Assembly (NCBI RefSeq): GCF_001043025.1
Contig: NZ_JYLD01000006.1
Coordinates: 248,001 to 312,000, forward strand
Direction: 5' to 3'
DNA length: 64,000 nt
DNA from: Pseudomonas helleri
Lineage (GTDB): Bacteria; Pseudomonadota; Gammaproteobacteria; Pseudomonadales; Pseudomonadaceae
In this document: positions 7,754 through 16,479 of the stretch, in pieces
How the letters are laid out: each line of letters opens with the position of its first letter
How positions within the stretch are numbered: the first letter of the stretch is position 1
Notes under the pieces: generated by a model
Database searches by the model: none
What the model was told of the DNA's origin: nothing
Seen by the model: only the letters and a program-made list of their open reading frames with translations
Translations under genes and position numbers: made by a program

Positions 7754-8680
7754 GTGGATCAACTTCTCGCCATACGGGTTTTCATCCGAATCACTGACGC
7801 CCGCTCGTTTGCGAAAGCAGCCGATTCGTTGAACATTCCACGCTCCTCCGTCAGCAAACTGCTTCAGGACCTTGAACAACATCTGGGCACCAAGCTGATC
7901 GAACGCAGTACACGCTCATTCACTATTACCCAGGCCGGTGAAGCCTACCGGGAGCAAGCCTTGAACCTGCTCGCAGGGCTCGACGAAATGGATCTCGCCG
8001 CACGTCAGGCACGCGCCAGCCCCCGAGGCAGGCTTCGCGTGGACATTGGTTCATCGCTGGCCAATCTGGTCATTATCCCGGCACTGCCGCATTTTCATGC
8101 CCGCTACCCTGACCTGCAATTGCTGCTTGGGGTCAACGACCGCCCCGCGGATCTCATTGGCGATGGCGTCGACTGTGTCATTCGCGGCGGCGCATTACCG
8201 GACAGTTCGCTGATTGGACGCCACCTGTGCAATGCAGACTTCGTCACCTGTGCGACGCCTGATTACCTGTCCTCTTTTGGCATACCGACTCACCCACAAG
8301 CGCTTGAGCAAAACCACCGCACGATACGCTATTTCTTTTCGCACACCGGAAAGACACTGCCGCTTCACTTCGCCAAAGGTCATGAGACATACGAGGTCAA
8401 TGGTCAGCCTGCCCTCAGCGTGAGCGAGAGTACGGCACTGACCGAAGCGGTGCTGACCGGGATGGGGATCGGGCAAATTTTTCGTTTTAGCGCGCGGGCG
8501 CACCTGGCTGCAGGGCGTTTGGTGCCGGTACTTGAGGACTGGGCCCCTGCCCCCCATCCACTGCAATTGGTCTATCCGGCAGCGCGCCACCCCAGCGCAA
8601 AATTACGTGCCTTTATCGACTGGGCAGTTGAGCTGTTCAACAACGAAAGTTGTAGCACTCAAGCCGTTGAGCGACGCTGA
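7754..8680 (+). CDS. LysR family transcriptional regulator
   Basis: A 308-residue LysR protein beginning VDQLLAIRVFIRITDARSFA; helix-turn-helix at about residues 5-65, effector domain thereafter. The GTG at 7754 is preceded by GGAG with a 7-base spacer and gives the canonical family N-terminus; an in-frame GTG at 7718 would add 12 unusual residues. The next gene downstream is an SDR on the same strand 157 bp away, likely its target, although LysR targets are more usually divergent. Confidence 0.9.
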   Translation: MDQLLAIRVFIRITDARSFAKAADSLNIPRSSVSKLLQDLEQHLGTKLIERSTRSFTITQAGEAYREQALNLLAGLDEMDLAARQARASPRGRLRVDIGSSLANLVIIPALPHFHARYPDLQLLLGVNDRPADLIGDGVDCVIRGGALPDSSLIGRHLCNADFVTCATPDYLSSFGIPTHPQALEQNHRTIRYFFSHTGKTLPLHFAKGHETYEVNGQPALSVSESTALTEAVLTGMGIGQIFRFSARAHLAAGRLVPVLEDWAPAPHPLQLVYPAARHPSAKLRAFIDWAVELFNNESCSTQAVERR

Positions 8681-8837
8681 AGGCCCCGTTGCAATACACA
8701 CGTCTGATTATCCATCCAGATGAATTATGTCTCTATTTTCACGGGCTTCTGCCCTAGAGACGACGCTCCTAGACTCCCCCCAAGTTGCTGACCTGAACCC
8801 TTCAGGCCAGGCTCTTAAGGCACCAGGAGTATTCATC

Positions 8838-9593
8838 ATGTCCGACAGACTCGACGGCAAAATCGCACTCATCACCGGCGCCACCCAAGGTATCGGCCTG
8901 GCAACCGCCAAGCTGTTCGCCGCACAAGGTGCACATGTCTACATCACCGGACGTGACGCAGAGGCGCTAAAAACGGCGCACAACGCTATCGGCGCCAACG
9001 TCACGTGCATCCAGGCAGACTCGACCCGGATGGCCGACCTTGATCATGTGTTCGAACAGATCAAAACCGAGGCGGGGCGAATCGATGTGCTGTACGCAAA
9101 CGCGGGCGGTGGCACGCTACTGCCCTTGGGACAGATCACCGAGCAGCAAGTGGATGAGACGTTTGGACTGAACGTCAAAGCGCTGATATTCACCGTCCAG
9201 AAAGCACTGCCACTGCTGGTCAGCGGTTCGTCAGTCATTCTTGCAGGATCTAGCGCCAGCATCGCGGGCACGGCGGCATTCAGCGTCTACTCTGCGTCCA
9301 AAGCGGCGGTGCGTAATCTGGCTCGCAGCTGGATTCTTGACCTCAAAGGCACCGGCATCCGGGTCAATGTGTTGAGCCCGGGACCTGTGCGCACGCCAGC
9401 TTTGCTGGGGTACGCGGGGGATGATCCGGCGCAGCAGCAAGGCATGATCGACTATCTGAGTACCCTCATCCCGATGGGCCGAGTCGCTGAAGCGGATGAG
9501 ATCGCCAAGGCTGCTTTGTTCCTGGCGTGTGACGACTCCAGTTTCGTCAATGGTGCCGAGCTCTTTGCAGACGGCGGCATGGCACAAGCCTGA
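8838..9593 (+). CDS. Short-chain dehydrogenase/reductase (SDR)
   Basis: A 251-residue classical SDR: TGATQGIG nucleotide-binding motif near residue 14, NAGG motif (YANAGGG), catalytic Ser in LAGSSASIAG and YSASK with the catalytic Tyr and Lys, then a PGPV.TP segment typical of NAD(P)H-dependent oxidoreductases acting on small carbonyls. The ATG at 8838 has CAGGAG 8-9 bases upstream; an in-frame ATG at 8727 would add an unlikely 37-residue leader. Convergent with the next SDR. Confidence 0.9.
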   Translation: MSDRLDGKIALITGATQGIGLATAKLFAAQGAHVYITGRDAEALKTAHNAIGANVTCIQADSTRMADLDHVFEQIKTEAGRIDVLYANAGGGTLLPLGQITEQQVDETFGLNVKALIFTVQKALPLLVSGSSVILAGSSASIAGTAAFSVYSASKAAVRNLARSWILDLKGTGIRVNVLSPGPVRTPALLGYAGDDPAQQQGMIDYLSTLIPMGRVAEADEIAKAALFLACDDSSFVNGAELFADGGMAQA

Positions 9594-9663
9594 TCCGGTC
9601 GTTTACCCGCCAACCGACACTTCAGGCGCACGCCAGCGTGGGCCTGAAGGTTTACCCGTCGCG

Positions 9664-10413
9664 CTAGTAACCGACACCGCGCACACCGCCCGCTGCGCGG
9701 ATGGATTCGCCTGTCACCCAGTGCGAGTCTGCAGACGCCAGAAACACGGCCAGCGGCGCGATATCTTCAGGCTCTGCGAAACGTCCCAGCGGAGTTCCGG
9801 CAATAAGTTTCTCACCGAACGCTCCGGCGAAATTGCCGTCGGTAGCAGGAGTGTTCGTGTGCCCCGGCAAAATCGAATTGACTCTGATGCCACGCGGCCC
9901 CAGCTCTCTGGCCAGTGCGAAGGTCAATGTATCGACTGCGCCCTTGGTTGCCGAGTACACACTCGACGCGAGGTAGGGATCAGTACTCAGAATTGAGCTG
10001 ATATTGATGATGCTGCCTGTCGGCCCCAACAGTTTGACGGCCTCACGTACCGCAAGCAGATAGCCCAGCACGTTCAAATTGAATTGTTTGTGAAAGGCCT
10101 CTTCGGTCAGGTCATCGATCATCTGAAACACCGCGACGCCGGCATTGTTGACCAAGATATCCAGGGAGCCGTACTTCGTGCGGACTGTCTCAAACAGGCG
10201 CGCAACATCAGTTGCCTGACTCATGTCAGCCTGTACGGCGAATGCTGAACCGCCGTGCTCTGTGATATGGCCCACCACAACATCTGCATCGGCCTTGCTG
10301 GAGGCATAGTTGACGATGACTGTTGCGCCCTGCGCGGCCAAAGCTTTGGCGATCCCGGCACCGATGCCTTTCGATGCGCCCGTGACAACCGCTATTTTTC
10401 CTTCGAGTTTCAT
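9664..10413 (-). CDS. Short-chain dehydrogenase/reductase (SDR)
   Basis: A 249-residue classical SDR beginning MKLEGKIAVVTGASKGIG, with NNAG, the INISS serine segment, YSATKGA active site and a GGVRGVGY C-terminus. The ATG at 10413 is preceded by AAAGGG. It is divergent from the AraC gene at 10606 across 193 bp. An SDR divergent from an AraC_N-type regulator recurs at 12922-14690, suggesting duplicated or related modules. Substrate unknown. Confidence 0.9.
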   Translation of the reverse strand: MKLEGKIAVVTGASKGIGAGIAKALAAQGATVIVNYASSKADADVVVGHITEHGGSAFAVQADMSQATDVARLFETVRTKYGSLDILVNNAGVAVFQMIDDLTEEAFHKQFNLNVLGYLLAVREAVKLLGPTGSIINISSILSTDPYLASSVYSATKGAVDTLTFALARELGPRGIRVNSILPGHTNTPATDGNFAGAFGEKLIAGTPLGRFAEPEDIAPLAVFLASADSHWVTGESIRAAGGVRGVGY

Positions 10414-10605
10414 GACCAGCCCTTTTGACGTTACGTGACAGAAGGCTTCGGTGCAGTCAGGCGATATACAACCGCAACGCATCGAGCCGCTTGCCATCAG
10501 TATTCGGGCATTGAAGCCACCGAGGTTTGCCGGTTAGTCGCACATACTTGCCTATTCTTATCAGTTGGCTTGCTATGCCCCGGGGTTTGGCTCACGGTGG
10601 AAGGC

Positions 10606-11511
10606 ATGGAAAAACCAATGGCAGAACTGCGCAGCATCGTGATGCGCGCACAAGACAAGTGGACCGATACCGGATTACCCCGTGTGGCGATGGTGCGGGC
10701 CGAGGCCTGTGCCAACCAGGTTTATCAACCGATGCTGCATTTGGTGCTTCAGGGCACCAAGACCCTGTCAATCGGGGAAGAGGTTTACAGTTACTCGCCA
10801 GGCCACTATTTCCTGGTGCCTGTCGATGTGCCCGCTACGGGTCAGATTCACGCAAGTGCAGTAGATCAACCCTATCTCGCGGTCAGCCTGACGCTGGACG
10901 TTGAGGTGATCGCTGGGCTGTTGATGGACGAAGGCAAAACGCCAAGGGCGGCGCAAAGCGCATGTTTCGAGGGCGTGCTTGCACCCGCGCACATGATCGA
11001 CGCATGGCTGCGCATGATGCGGCTCATGGATCACCCGTATGAGGCTGCGATTTTGGCGCCGATGATTGAGCGCGAAATTTTGTTCCGCGCGTTACAGGGG
11101 CCACTAGGGGGGATTCTTCGGGATGTCGCGCGGCCGGATGGCCGGATGATGCAGATCCGCCGTGTCACTCAATGGATTCGTGAACACTACACCGAACCTT
11201 TTCGGGTAGAGCCGATGGCCGTCATGGCAGACATGAGCGTGGCCGCTTTCTACCGGCACTTCAAATCGGTGACGGCCATGACCCCGATTCAGTATCAGAA
11301 GCGCCTGCGTTTGTTGAGGGCGCGATGGTTGTTGCTGTTCGACACACTAGATGCAACATCCATCGCCTACACCGTTGGGTATGAAAGCGCCTCTCAATTC
11401 AACCGGGAGTACGCGCGCCTGTATGGTCTGCCACCGGCGCGGGACGCGGCGCGATTCAAGCCCTCAAGGCCCGCTAAGGTTGAGAGCAAAGCGCTCGCAA
11501 CAGCCTCATGA
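10606..11511 (+). CDS. AraC family regulator (AraC_N type)
   Basis: About 301 residues. The N-terminal half is the AraC_N ligand domain (TGLPRVAMVRAEA...YQPMLHLVLQGTKTLSIGEE); the C-terminal half carries two helix-turn-helices with MSVAAFYRHFKSVTAMTPIQ and VGYESASQFNREY. ATG at 10606 is favoured, with 10618 equally possible. The protein is closely similar in plan to the AraC protein at 13803. It most likely controls the divergent SDR at 9664. Confidence 0.88.
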   Translation: MEKPMAELRSIVMRAQDKWTDTGLPRVAMVRAEACANQVYQPMLHLVLQGTKTLSIGEEVYSYSPGHYFLVPVDVPATGQIHASAVDQPYLAVSLTLDVEVIAGLLMDEGKTPRAAQSACFEGVLAPAHMIDAWLRMMRLMDHPYEAAILAPMIEREILFRALQGPLGGILRDVARPDGRMMQIRRVTQWIREHYTEPFRVEPMAVMADMSVAAFYRHFKSVTAMTPIQYQKRLRLLRARWLLLFDTLDATSIAYTVGYESASQFNREYARLYGLPPARDAARFKPSRPAKVESKALATAS

Positions 11512-11527
11512 ACAACTGCCCCAAGCC

Positions 11528-12505
11528 TTAAAAATCGGTGATCCGAGTCCCTTCGATACTCTCGGCAAAACCACTTCCAAACACCTTCGCCGGTGTTGCA
11601 AAACCCGACAGGCGCTCACCGTTCAATACCCGCCTTGCCGCTTCCACTGCCGCCAGCGGCGTGTAGGTATAGCCATTCACGGTTTCGATGACTGAGCGTG
11701 CAATGGCGCCATCGCTGCCTGTGACCTCAACTGCTGCACGGGCGCGATGCGCATCCCGCTGCTCAGGGGTGGGCCCCTCGGGCAACAGTGACAGATCGCC
11801 TTCTGGAAAAGCGTCCCCCGAAATATGCACAAATATCGCGATATTAGGGATGCCGGTCGAATGCCAGCCCGTCACCAGATCACCGAAAGACAGTGGCACG
11901 CAGAGAACCGGACCTTCACCAAAATCAAAATGACGGGGCGCCGCATCGGGTGTTGCAACGAGTTCGCCAGCGACCCTCGCGAGCACCCCCGCACCGATGA
12001 TTTCGCTGACACTCATGGCTGATCCACGAGACATTGAGCCTGGCACCTGAAGTGCAATGCTCAGTGCAAAAGGCTGCTCAACACGCTTGGCCACCTGCAC
12101 CGACAGCGCATCAGTTGGCACTACATCCCATCCGACGCCTGGCAACAGCATGACCTGCTGTAAAGCGGCTTCAGCGCCTAACCGTTCTGCCAAGCGGTAC
12201 ACATTGATCTCGGCCGTAATGTCCAGATAGTCGACCCCGGCCCTGATGCAGGCGCGCATTAAAACCTCAGCCGTGTGTGCAAACGGTCCCGCGAAATTGA
12301 GCAATACCGAGATGCCAGACAATGAGTTCTCGGCATCAACATCGGCATCGAACACACGAAACGGTACGCCCAGATGCGCTGCCAGTGCCGCCAGCCGGGT
12401 GTGGTTGCGCCCGGCGATTTCAAAATTCAGACCAAGCGCCTTCGCCCGCTCTGCCGCCATGCGGCCGGTGTAGCCTGTTGCTCCGTAGATCAGAAGAGTG
12501 CTCAT
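11528..12505 (-). CDS. Saccharopine dehydrogenase-like NAD(P)-binding protein
   Basis: A 325-residue protein with an N-terminal Rossmann motif (LLIYGATGYTGRMAAERAK) and a pattern like trans-acting enoyl reductase/saccharopine dehydrogenase family proteins, including LNFAGPFAHTAEVLMRACI and YLDITAE. It probably reduces or modifies a small carbonyl compound; substrate unknown. Its ATG at 12505 overlaps the TGA of the VOC gene (ATGA), indicating translational coupling. It converges on the AraC gene at 10606, with 16 bp between stops. Confidence 0.8.
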   Translation of the reverse strand: MSTLLIYGATGYTGRMAAERAKALGLNFEIAGRNHTRLAALAAHLGVPFRVFDADVDAENSLSGISVLLNFAGPFAHTAEVLMRACIRAGVDYLDITAEINVYRLAERLGAEAALQQVMLLPGVGWDVVPTDALSVQVAKRVEQPFALSIALQVPGSMSRGSAMSVSEIIGAGVLARVAGELVATPDAAPRHFDFGEGPVLCVPLSFGDLVTGWHSTGIPNIAIFVHISGDAFPEGDLSLLPEGPTPEQRDAHRARAAVEVTGSDGAIARSVIETVNGYTYTPLAAVEAARRVLNGERLSGFATPAKVFGSGFAESIEGTRITDF

Positions 12506-12903
12506 TGGGTGTGCTGCCATTTTTTATAGACGAATTCCAGGCTGTATCCATCCGGGTCCAGCACATTGGCGGCGTAGTAATCGGGGTCGTAGTGCAAACG
12601 GGCACCAGGCGCACCATTGTCGACGGCGCCCTGCTCCATGGCTGCACTGTAGGCCGCGTCCACCTCGGCTTTATTGTTTGCAACAAAACCTACGTGAGCG
12701 GCACGCCCTTCGACGATCCCTTCGCGCAACCAGAAAAACACTCGCCCCCTGGCGCCAAAGCCTTTCAAGTCAGGATGCCCCGGCGGGCCGTCCTTACCGT
12801 CGTAGTCCAGACGCGCAGTGATACCCAACGGCGTCAACACTGCTTCGTAAAAGCGTACGGAGCGGCTGATATCGCTCACGGATAAAAAGACGTGATCTAA
12901 CAT
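12502..12903 (-). CDS. VOC family (glyoxalase/bleomycin-resistance-like) protein
   Basis: A 133-residue single-domain VOC protein: MLDHVFLSVSDISRSVRFYEAVL at the N-terminus with the metal-type His, HVGFVANN in the middle and DPDGYSLEFV at the C-terminus, the standard beta-alpha-beta-beta-beta signatures. Members act as metal-dependent isomerases, dioxygenases or binding proteins. It starts 18 bp after the SDR gene (stop at 12922) and overlaps the next gene by four bases, forming a three-gene operon SDR-VOC-saccharopine-like. Confidence 0.88.
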   Translation of the reverse strand: MLDHVFLSVSDISRSVRFYEAVLTPLGITARLDYDGKDGPPGHPDLKGFGARGRVFFWLREGIVEGRAAHVGFVANNKAEVDAAYSAAMEQGAVDNGAPGARLHYDPDYYAANVLDPDGYSLEFVYKKWQHTQ

Positions 12904-12921
12904 GACAAAATCCTTCTGGGT

Positions 12922-13665
12922 TCAGATGATATAGCCGCCCGCGACTTCGAGGGTCTGAGCATTGATCCACGCACTGTCCTGCGACAGCAACATTGCAATG
13001 ACGCGCGCGACGTCATCCGGCTCGCCGACTCTGCCCAGCGCAGTTTGCGCGGCCAGCATCGCTTCGAACTCGTCGTTCAATCCCCCGCCCAACTCAGTAC
13101 GAATGGCACCGGGTGATACGGCATTGGCCCGTATACCCCGCCCGCCAAATTCCTTGGCCATATAGCGGGTCAGCACCTCTAGCCCACCCTTGAATGCCGC
13201 ATAAGGTGCAACGCCGGCGGTGGCTACACGCGTCGTGGCGCTGGTCAGATTGACGATGCTGGCGTTTTCCGCCAACAGCGGCAGCAATGTTTGAGTGAGG
13301 AAAAACGGACCTTTAAGGTGCACCTTGAACAGTCCATCGAACTGCGCTTCGCTGACGGTTGCCAAGGGATTGAACAAACCGTAACCGGCATTGTTCACCA
13401 GCCCGCTCAACGTGGTGACAGCCCAAGTCTCGTGCAATGTCTCGACCACTGACTGGCGAAACGCCTCAAAACTGCCAACGTCGGATACATCAAGCTTGAG
13501 CGCTACCGCCTTGCCACCCGCCTTTTCGATGTGTTCGACCACCTTGGCGGCCGCCTCTGGATGAGCGTTGTAAGTGAGGATGACCCCTAGCCCCCGCTGA
13601 GCAATATGCTCGGCGGCACTGGCACCGATGCCGCGGCTGCCGCCCGTTATGACGATTACACTCAT
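12922..13665 (-). CDS. Short-chain dehydrogenase/reductase (SDR)
   Basis: A 247-residue SDR starting MSVIVITGGSRGIGAS, with LVNNAGYG and an active site region YAAFKGG and the SPGAIRTELGGG segment. The ATG at 13665 is chosen since GAGG lies 8 bases upstream; the in-frame ATG at 13683 has none. First gene of the SDR-VOC-saccharopine-like operon and divergent from the AraC regulator starting at 13803, which is its likely regulator. Confidence 0.88.
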   Translation of the reverse strand: MSVIVITGGSRGIGASAAEHIAQRGLGVILTYNAHPEAAAKVVEHIEKAGGKAVALKLDVSDVGSFEAFRQSVVETLHETWAVTTLSGLVNNAGYGLFNPLATVSEAQFDGLFKVHLKGPFFLTQTLLPLLAENASIVNLTSATTRVATAGVAPYAAFKGGLEVLTRYMAKEFGGRGIRANAVSPGAIRTELGGGLNDEFEAMLAAQTALGRVGEPDDVARVIAMLLSQDSAWINAQTLEVAGGYII

Positions 13666-13802
13666 ATGCTGTTCCTCTGTCACTCAAATGTATGACCAGA
13701 GTACTTATCGGTCCTGCCAGGAACGTACCTGTTCCTGCTCCAAACCTGCCTGTTTGTGCTTTTCGCTTGCAGGCTGCTGGCACCTGGCCTCAGCATGCCG
13801 GT

Positions 13803-14690
13803 ATGGACAATCAACTGAACGAACTAAGGTCACTCGCGGCCACCGCTGAAAATCGCCGTACCGAAACGGGCATCCCCCGCGTGGCCATGGTTCAGGGGGA
13901 AATTCCTGAGCACATGCTCGCAGCGGTCTATGACCCGATGATCAATGTGATCCTGCAAGGCAGTAAAAGCATGACGGTAGGGGACAGAACCTTAAGGTAT
14001 GACCCTGCGACATACTTTGTCATGTCTATCGAGTTGCCCGCTGTGGGCTCGGTACATCCTGCCAAATCCGGAGAGCCCTACCTGGCGGTCAGCCTGACGC
14101 TCGACCCAGTGGTGCTATCAGCGCTGTTCAGTGACCTGCCCAAACCTGCCAGCCGTATCGAGAGCAACCCTGGGTTTTCAGTTGCGTCAATGACCAGCGA
14201 CCTCATGGATGCCTGGGTCCGGATGCTGAGATTAATGGGTGATCCGGACGCTATCGCTGCCCTGGCCCCGGTTTACGAGCGTGAAATTATCTTTCGGGTC
14301 CTCCAGGGGCCCCATGGCTGGATGTTGCGAGAGATAGCGGCGCCGGACAGTGCAATGGCGCGTGTAAACATGGCAATCCAATGGATCCGCCGAGACTTCG
14401 CGCAGCCCATTGGGGTTGAGCGCCTGGCAGAACGAGCGTCAATGAGCGTCTCGGCGTTCCATCGACACTTCAAGGCAGTAACCAACCTGAGCCCGTTGCA
14501 ATATCAGAAACGCGTGCGCCTGCTTCAGGCCAGAACCCTGATGGTGGCAAGCGCGAAGAGCGTCATGACGGCTGCATACGAAGTCGGCTATGAAAGTGCA
14601 ACACAGTTCAGCCGTGATTATGCAAAAGTGTTTGGGCTTCCCCCTGCGCAAGATACCAACAGAATTTTAGGCCGCACCAGAGCCAGATAG
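13803..14690 (+). CDS. AraC family regulator (AraC_N type)
   Basis: A 295-residue AraC protein with the same layout as the one at 10606: AraC_N domain (TGIPRVAMVQGEI...MINVILQGSKSMTVG) and C-terminal helix-turn-helices (MSVSAFHRHFKAVTNLSPLQ; VGYESATQFSRDY). The ATG at 13803 has no strong ribosome binding site. Divergent from the SDR operon at 13665, the probable target. Likely a paralogue of the 10606 gene. Confidence 0.88.
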   Translation: MDNQLNELRSLAATAENRRTETGIPRVAMVQGEIPEHMLAAVYDPMINVILQGSKSMTVGDRTLRYDPATYFVMSIELPAVGSVHPAKSGEPYLAVSLTLDPVVLSALFSDLPKPASRIESNPGFSVASMTSDLMDAWVRMLRLMGDPDAIAALAPVYEREIIFRVLQGPHGWMLREIAAPDSAMARVNMAIQWIRRDFAQPIGVERLAERASMSVSAFHRHFKAVTNLSPLQYQKRVRLLQARTLMVASAKSVMTAAYEVGYESATQFSRDYAKVFGLPPAQDTNRILGRTRAR

Positions 14691-14753
14691 CGTTTCAGAT
14701 AACAGTGACTGCCAGCTATTGCAAGATGCTCAGAGAATCCGGGCGATTCAAAG

Positions 14754-14920
14754 AGCCCGCCGCCGAGCGCAATGCTGTTCACATAAGCGAAAGCGAACCC
14801 TGTAGGAGCGAGCTTGTCTCGCGATCTTTTGACTTTTTAAAAGCTCGCGAGACAAGCTCGCTCCTACAGTTACCCGTACGCATCTCATAAGCGAACAGCA
14901 TTATGCCGCCGAGCGGGCTT
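14754..14920. repeat. REP palindrome nested in a longer inverted repeat
   Basis: A REP-type pair TGTAGGAGCGAGCTTGTCTC...GAGACAAGCTCGCTCCTACA occupies 14801-14869. It is bracketed by a second, imperfect inverted repeat: AGCCCGC and AATGCTGTTC on the left (14754-14780) pair with GAACAGCATT and GCGGGCT on the right (14893-14920), which is followed by a T-rich run (CTTTTCTTT). The outer arms look like a terminator for the AraC gene into which the REP element inserted. Apart from this the 14691-15006 gap shows nothing coding. Confidence 0.75.
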
Positions 14921-15006
14921 TTCTTTGAGTGGCAGCAACAGTACTGACCTGGCCGAAATGCATACGCTATGAAAGAAGCGCACGACCTCAGGCCAGCGCT
15001 ATTTCA

Positions 15007-15306
15007 TTACTTGTCGACCATCTCTTTAATGGTCCCGGTAGGGACGCTAATCAACATGTATTTGCCCTTGATCTCCACCCACTGCTCATGCTGCTCAGGT
15101 GCTTTAAGCTTGCGATTTTTCCAGTCTTTGATTTCCAGGCTCTCACGTTGATATTCAGCCGGGACTATATCGCCAATCTTCATTTCCACTGCGCCGGCAC
15201 CTGGTCGATCAAGAGTCACGCTAGGCTCATCGGCGGCAAAGGACAGGCTGGACAGTGAGCAAAGCAGCCCGATGGTTAAAGCGGCAAATGGTTTTTTGTA
15301 AGTCAT
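15007..15306 (-). CDS. RcnB-like periplasmic protein
   Basis: A 99-residue protein with a clear signal peptide (cleavage after FAA at about residue 25) and a mature region with G..VP.EY, a DWK..KL..PEQHEQWVEIKGKYMLISVPTG pattern that fits the RcnB family, periplasmic proteins connected to nickel/cobalt homeostasis in enterobacteria. In Pseudomonas most paralogues are uncharacterised, so a metal role is only inferred. No linked rcnA or rcnR is visible. Confidence 0.75.
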   Translation of the reverse strand: MTYKKPFAALTIGLLCSLSSLSFAADEPSVTLDRPGAGAVEMKIGDIVPAEYQRESLEIKDWKNRKLKAPEQHEQWVEIKGKYMLISVPTGTIKEMVDK

Positions 15307-15378
15307 CAGTTATTCCCTCTGTGGACGTGGCGCAGCGAGTGCGTTGATCAATCCTCTGTCAGATCGGGCAGTGCTCAG

Positions 15379-15537
15379 GCAGGGCTTTCAGAATCCTTTA
15401 GCCCGCTCATAGCGAACACGTTGCTGACCCAATCAAGCAGAATTCATGAAGAAGTCACCACAGCTATGCGCTCGCTGGGGTGGTATGAGGTTGACCAGCC
15501 TGCACAGGAAGCGTTCATTAAAATGACGACTAAGTGA
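15379..15537 (+). pseudogene. Possible remnant of a Coat-F-like protein C-terminus
   Basis: An uninterrupted reading frame of 52 codons ends in TGA at 15537 but lacks a usable start. It reads LIANTLLTQSSRIHEEVTTA then MRSLGWYEVDQPAQEAFI, resembling the C-terminus of Coat F (CotF-like) domain proteins, in which GWY is conserved. The upstream sequence to 15307 does not continue the family. Probably a truncated relic; low confidence. The rest of the 15307-15753 gap holds no recognised gene. Confidence 0.35.
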
Positions 15538-15753
15538 GAGGTAATCCTGTTTGACCAATTCAGTAGGGATTTATGCATCGTCCGAAAGACAGGATCGGGC
15601 ATGCTGCATGAGTGCCATTAGCCACCCTCCACCGCAACCGACTGAATTTAAGCGGAAAAATATTCCCGGAAAACTGGCACGGCAAATGCGACAGTCATAG
15701 GGACATTGCCGGCAAAGATCGGCACCCACCATCCGTGATAGTGAGGGAATACC

Positions 15754-16227
15754 ATGAACGCCATCGACCTTCTGAAAGCCGACCACGAAAAAGTAAAAAG
15801 CATTCTTAGTCAGTTAAGCGAGTCGACTGATCGGGCCGTCAAGAAACGCACGGAGCTTTTGGAAAAGCTTGAACTGGAAGTAAGCATTCATACTCAGCTT
15901 GAAGAAGAAATCCTTTATCCGGCCTATAAAGCTGCAGGCGGTAAAGCTGAGGCAGAAATGTACTATGAAGCCAAAGAGGAGCACCGCACAGTCGACTCCC
16001 TGGTACTGCCTGACCTGAAGGGCACAGATCCGACAAGCCCAGAGTTCGCCGGTCGCGTGAAAGTGATCAAAGAACTCTTGGAACACCACATTGAAGAAGA
16101 AGAAACCGACATGTTCCCTCACGCGAAAAAGATTTTGGGAAAAGCCAAACTTGATGAGCTCGGGGATCAAATGCTTACTCTCAAAGCAAGCCTGAAGAAA
16201 AGTTTGACCCCATCGAAAGCTGCTTGA
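15754..16227 (+). CDS. Hemerythrin domain-containing protein
   Basis: A 157-residue protein with the HHE motifs of bacterial hemerythrins: DLLKADHEKVKSIL (H11), H47 in SIHTQLEEEILYPA, an EEHRTVDSL block and H111/H112 region EHHIEEEETDMFPHA. These His and acidic residues bind a di-iron centre used in oxygen, NO or iron handling. GAGGG lies about 9 bases upstream of the ATG. Monocistronic, followed by a terminator at 16251. Confidence 0.9.
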   Translation: MNAIDLLKADHEKVKSILSQLSESTDRAVKKRTELLEKLELEVSIHTQLEEEILYPAYKAAGGKAEAEMYYEAKEEHRTVDSLVLPDLKGTDPTSPEFAGRVKVIKELLEHHIEEEETDMFPHAKKILGKAKLDELGDQMLTLKASLKKSLTPSKAA

Positions 16228-16250
16228 TAGTACCTTTTCGATTTGAATCC

Positions 16251-16275
16251 AAGCCCGCTACTCAGCGGGCTTTCA
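16251..16275 (+). terminator. Rho-independent terminator
   Basis: AAGCCCGC-TACTCA-GCGGGCTTTC, a GC-rich stem with a short T-run 23 bp after the hemerythrin stop. Confidence 0.8.
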
Positions 16276-16479
16276 GTTACCCATCCTCAGACAAACCAAT
16301 AGTGGCCGCACACTAGGATTGGTTAAGCTCAGCCCTGATTTATACACCGATCCAATGAAAGGCTTTGGTACGTTTGTCCTGGTTGTAGAGGGGCTACTGC
16401 TGAAACACCACACTAGAATGGCGTTTGCCCCTCTCGGTTCGAAAGCGCCAGTGTGACCTCAGACAGATTGGCGGCACAA

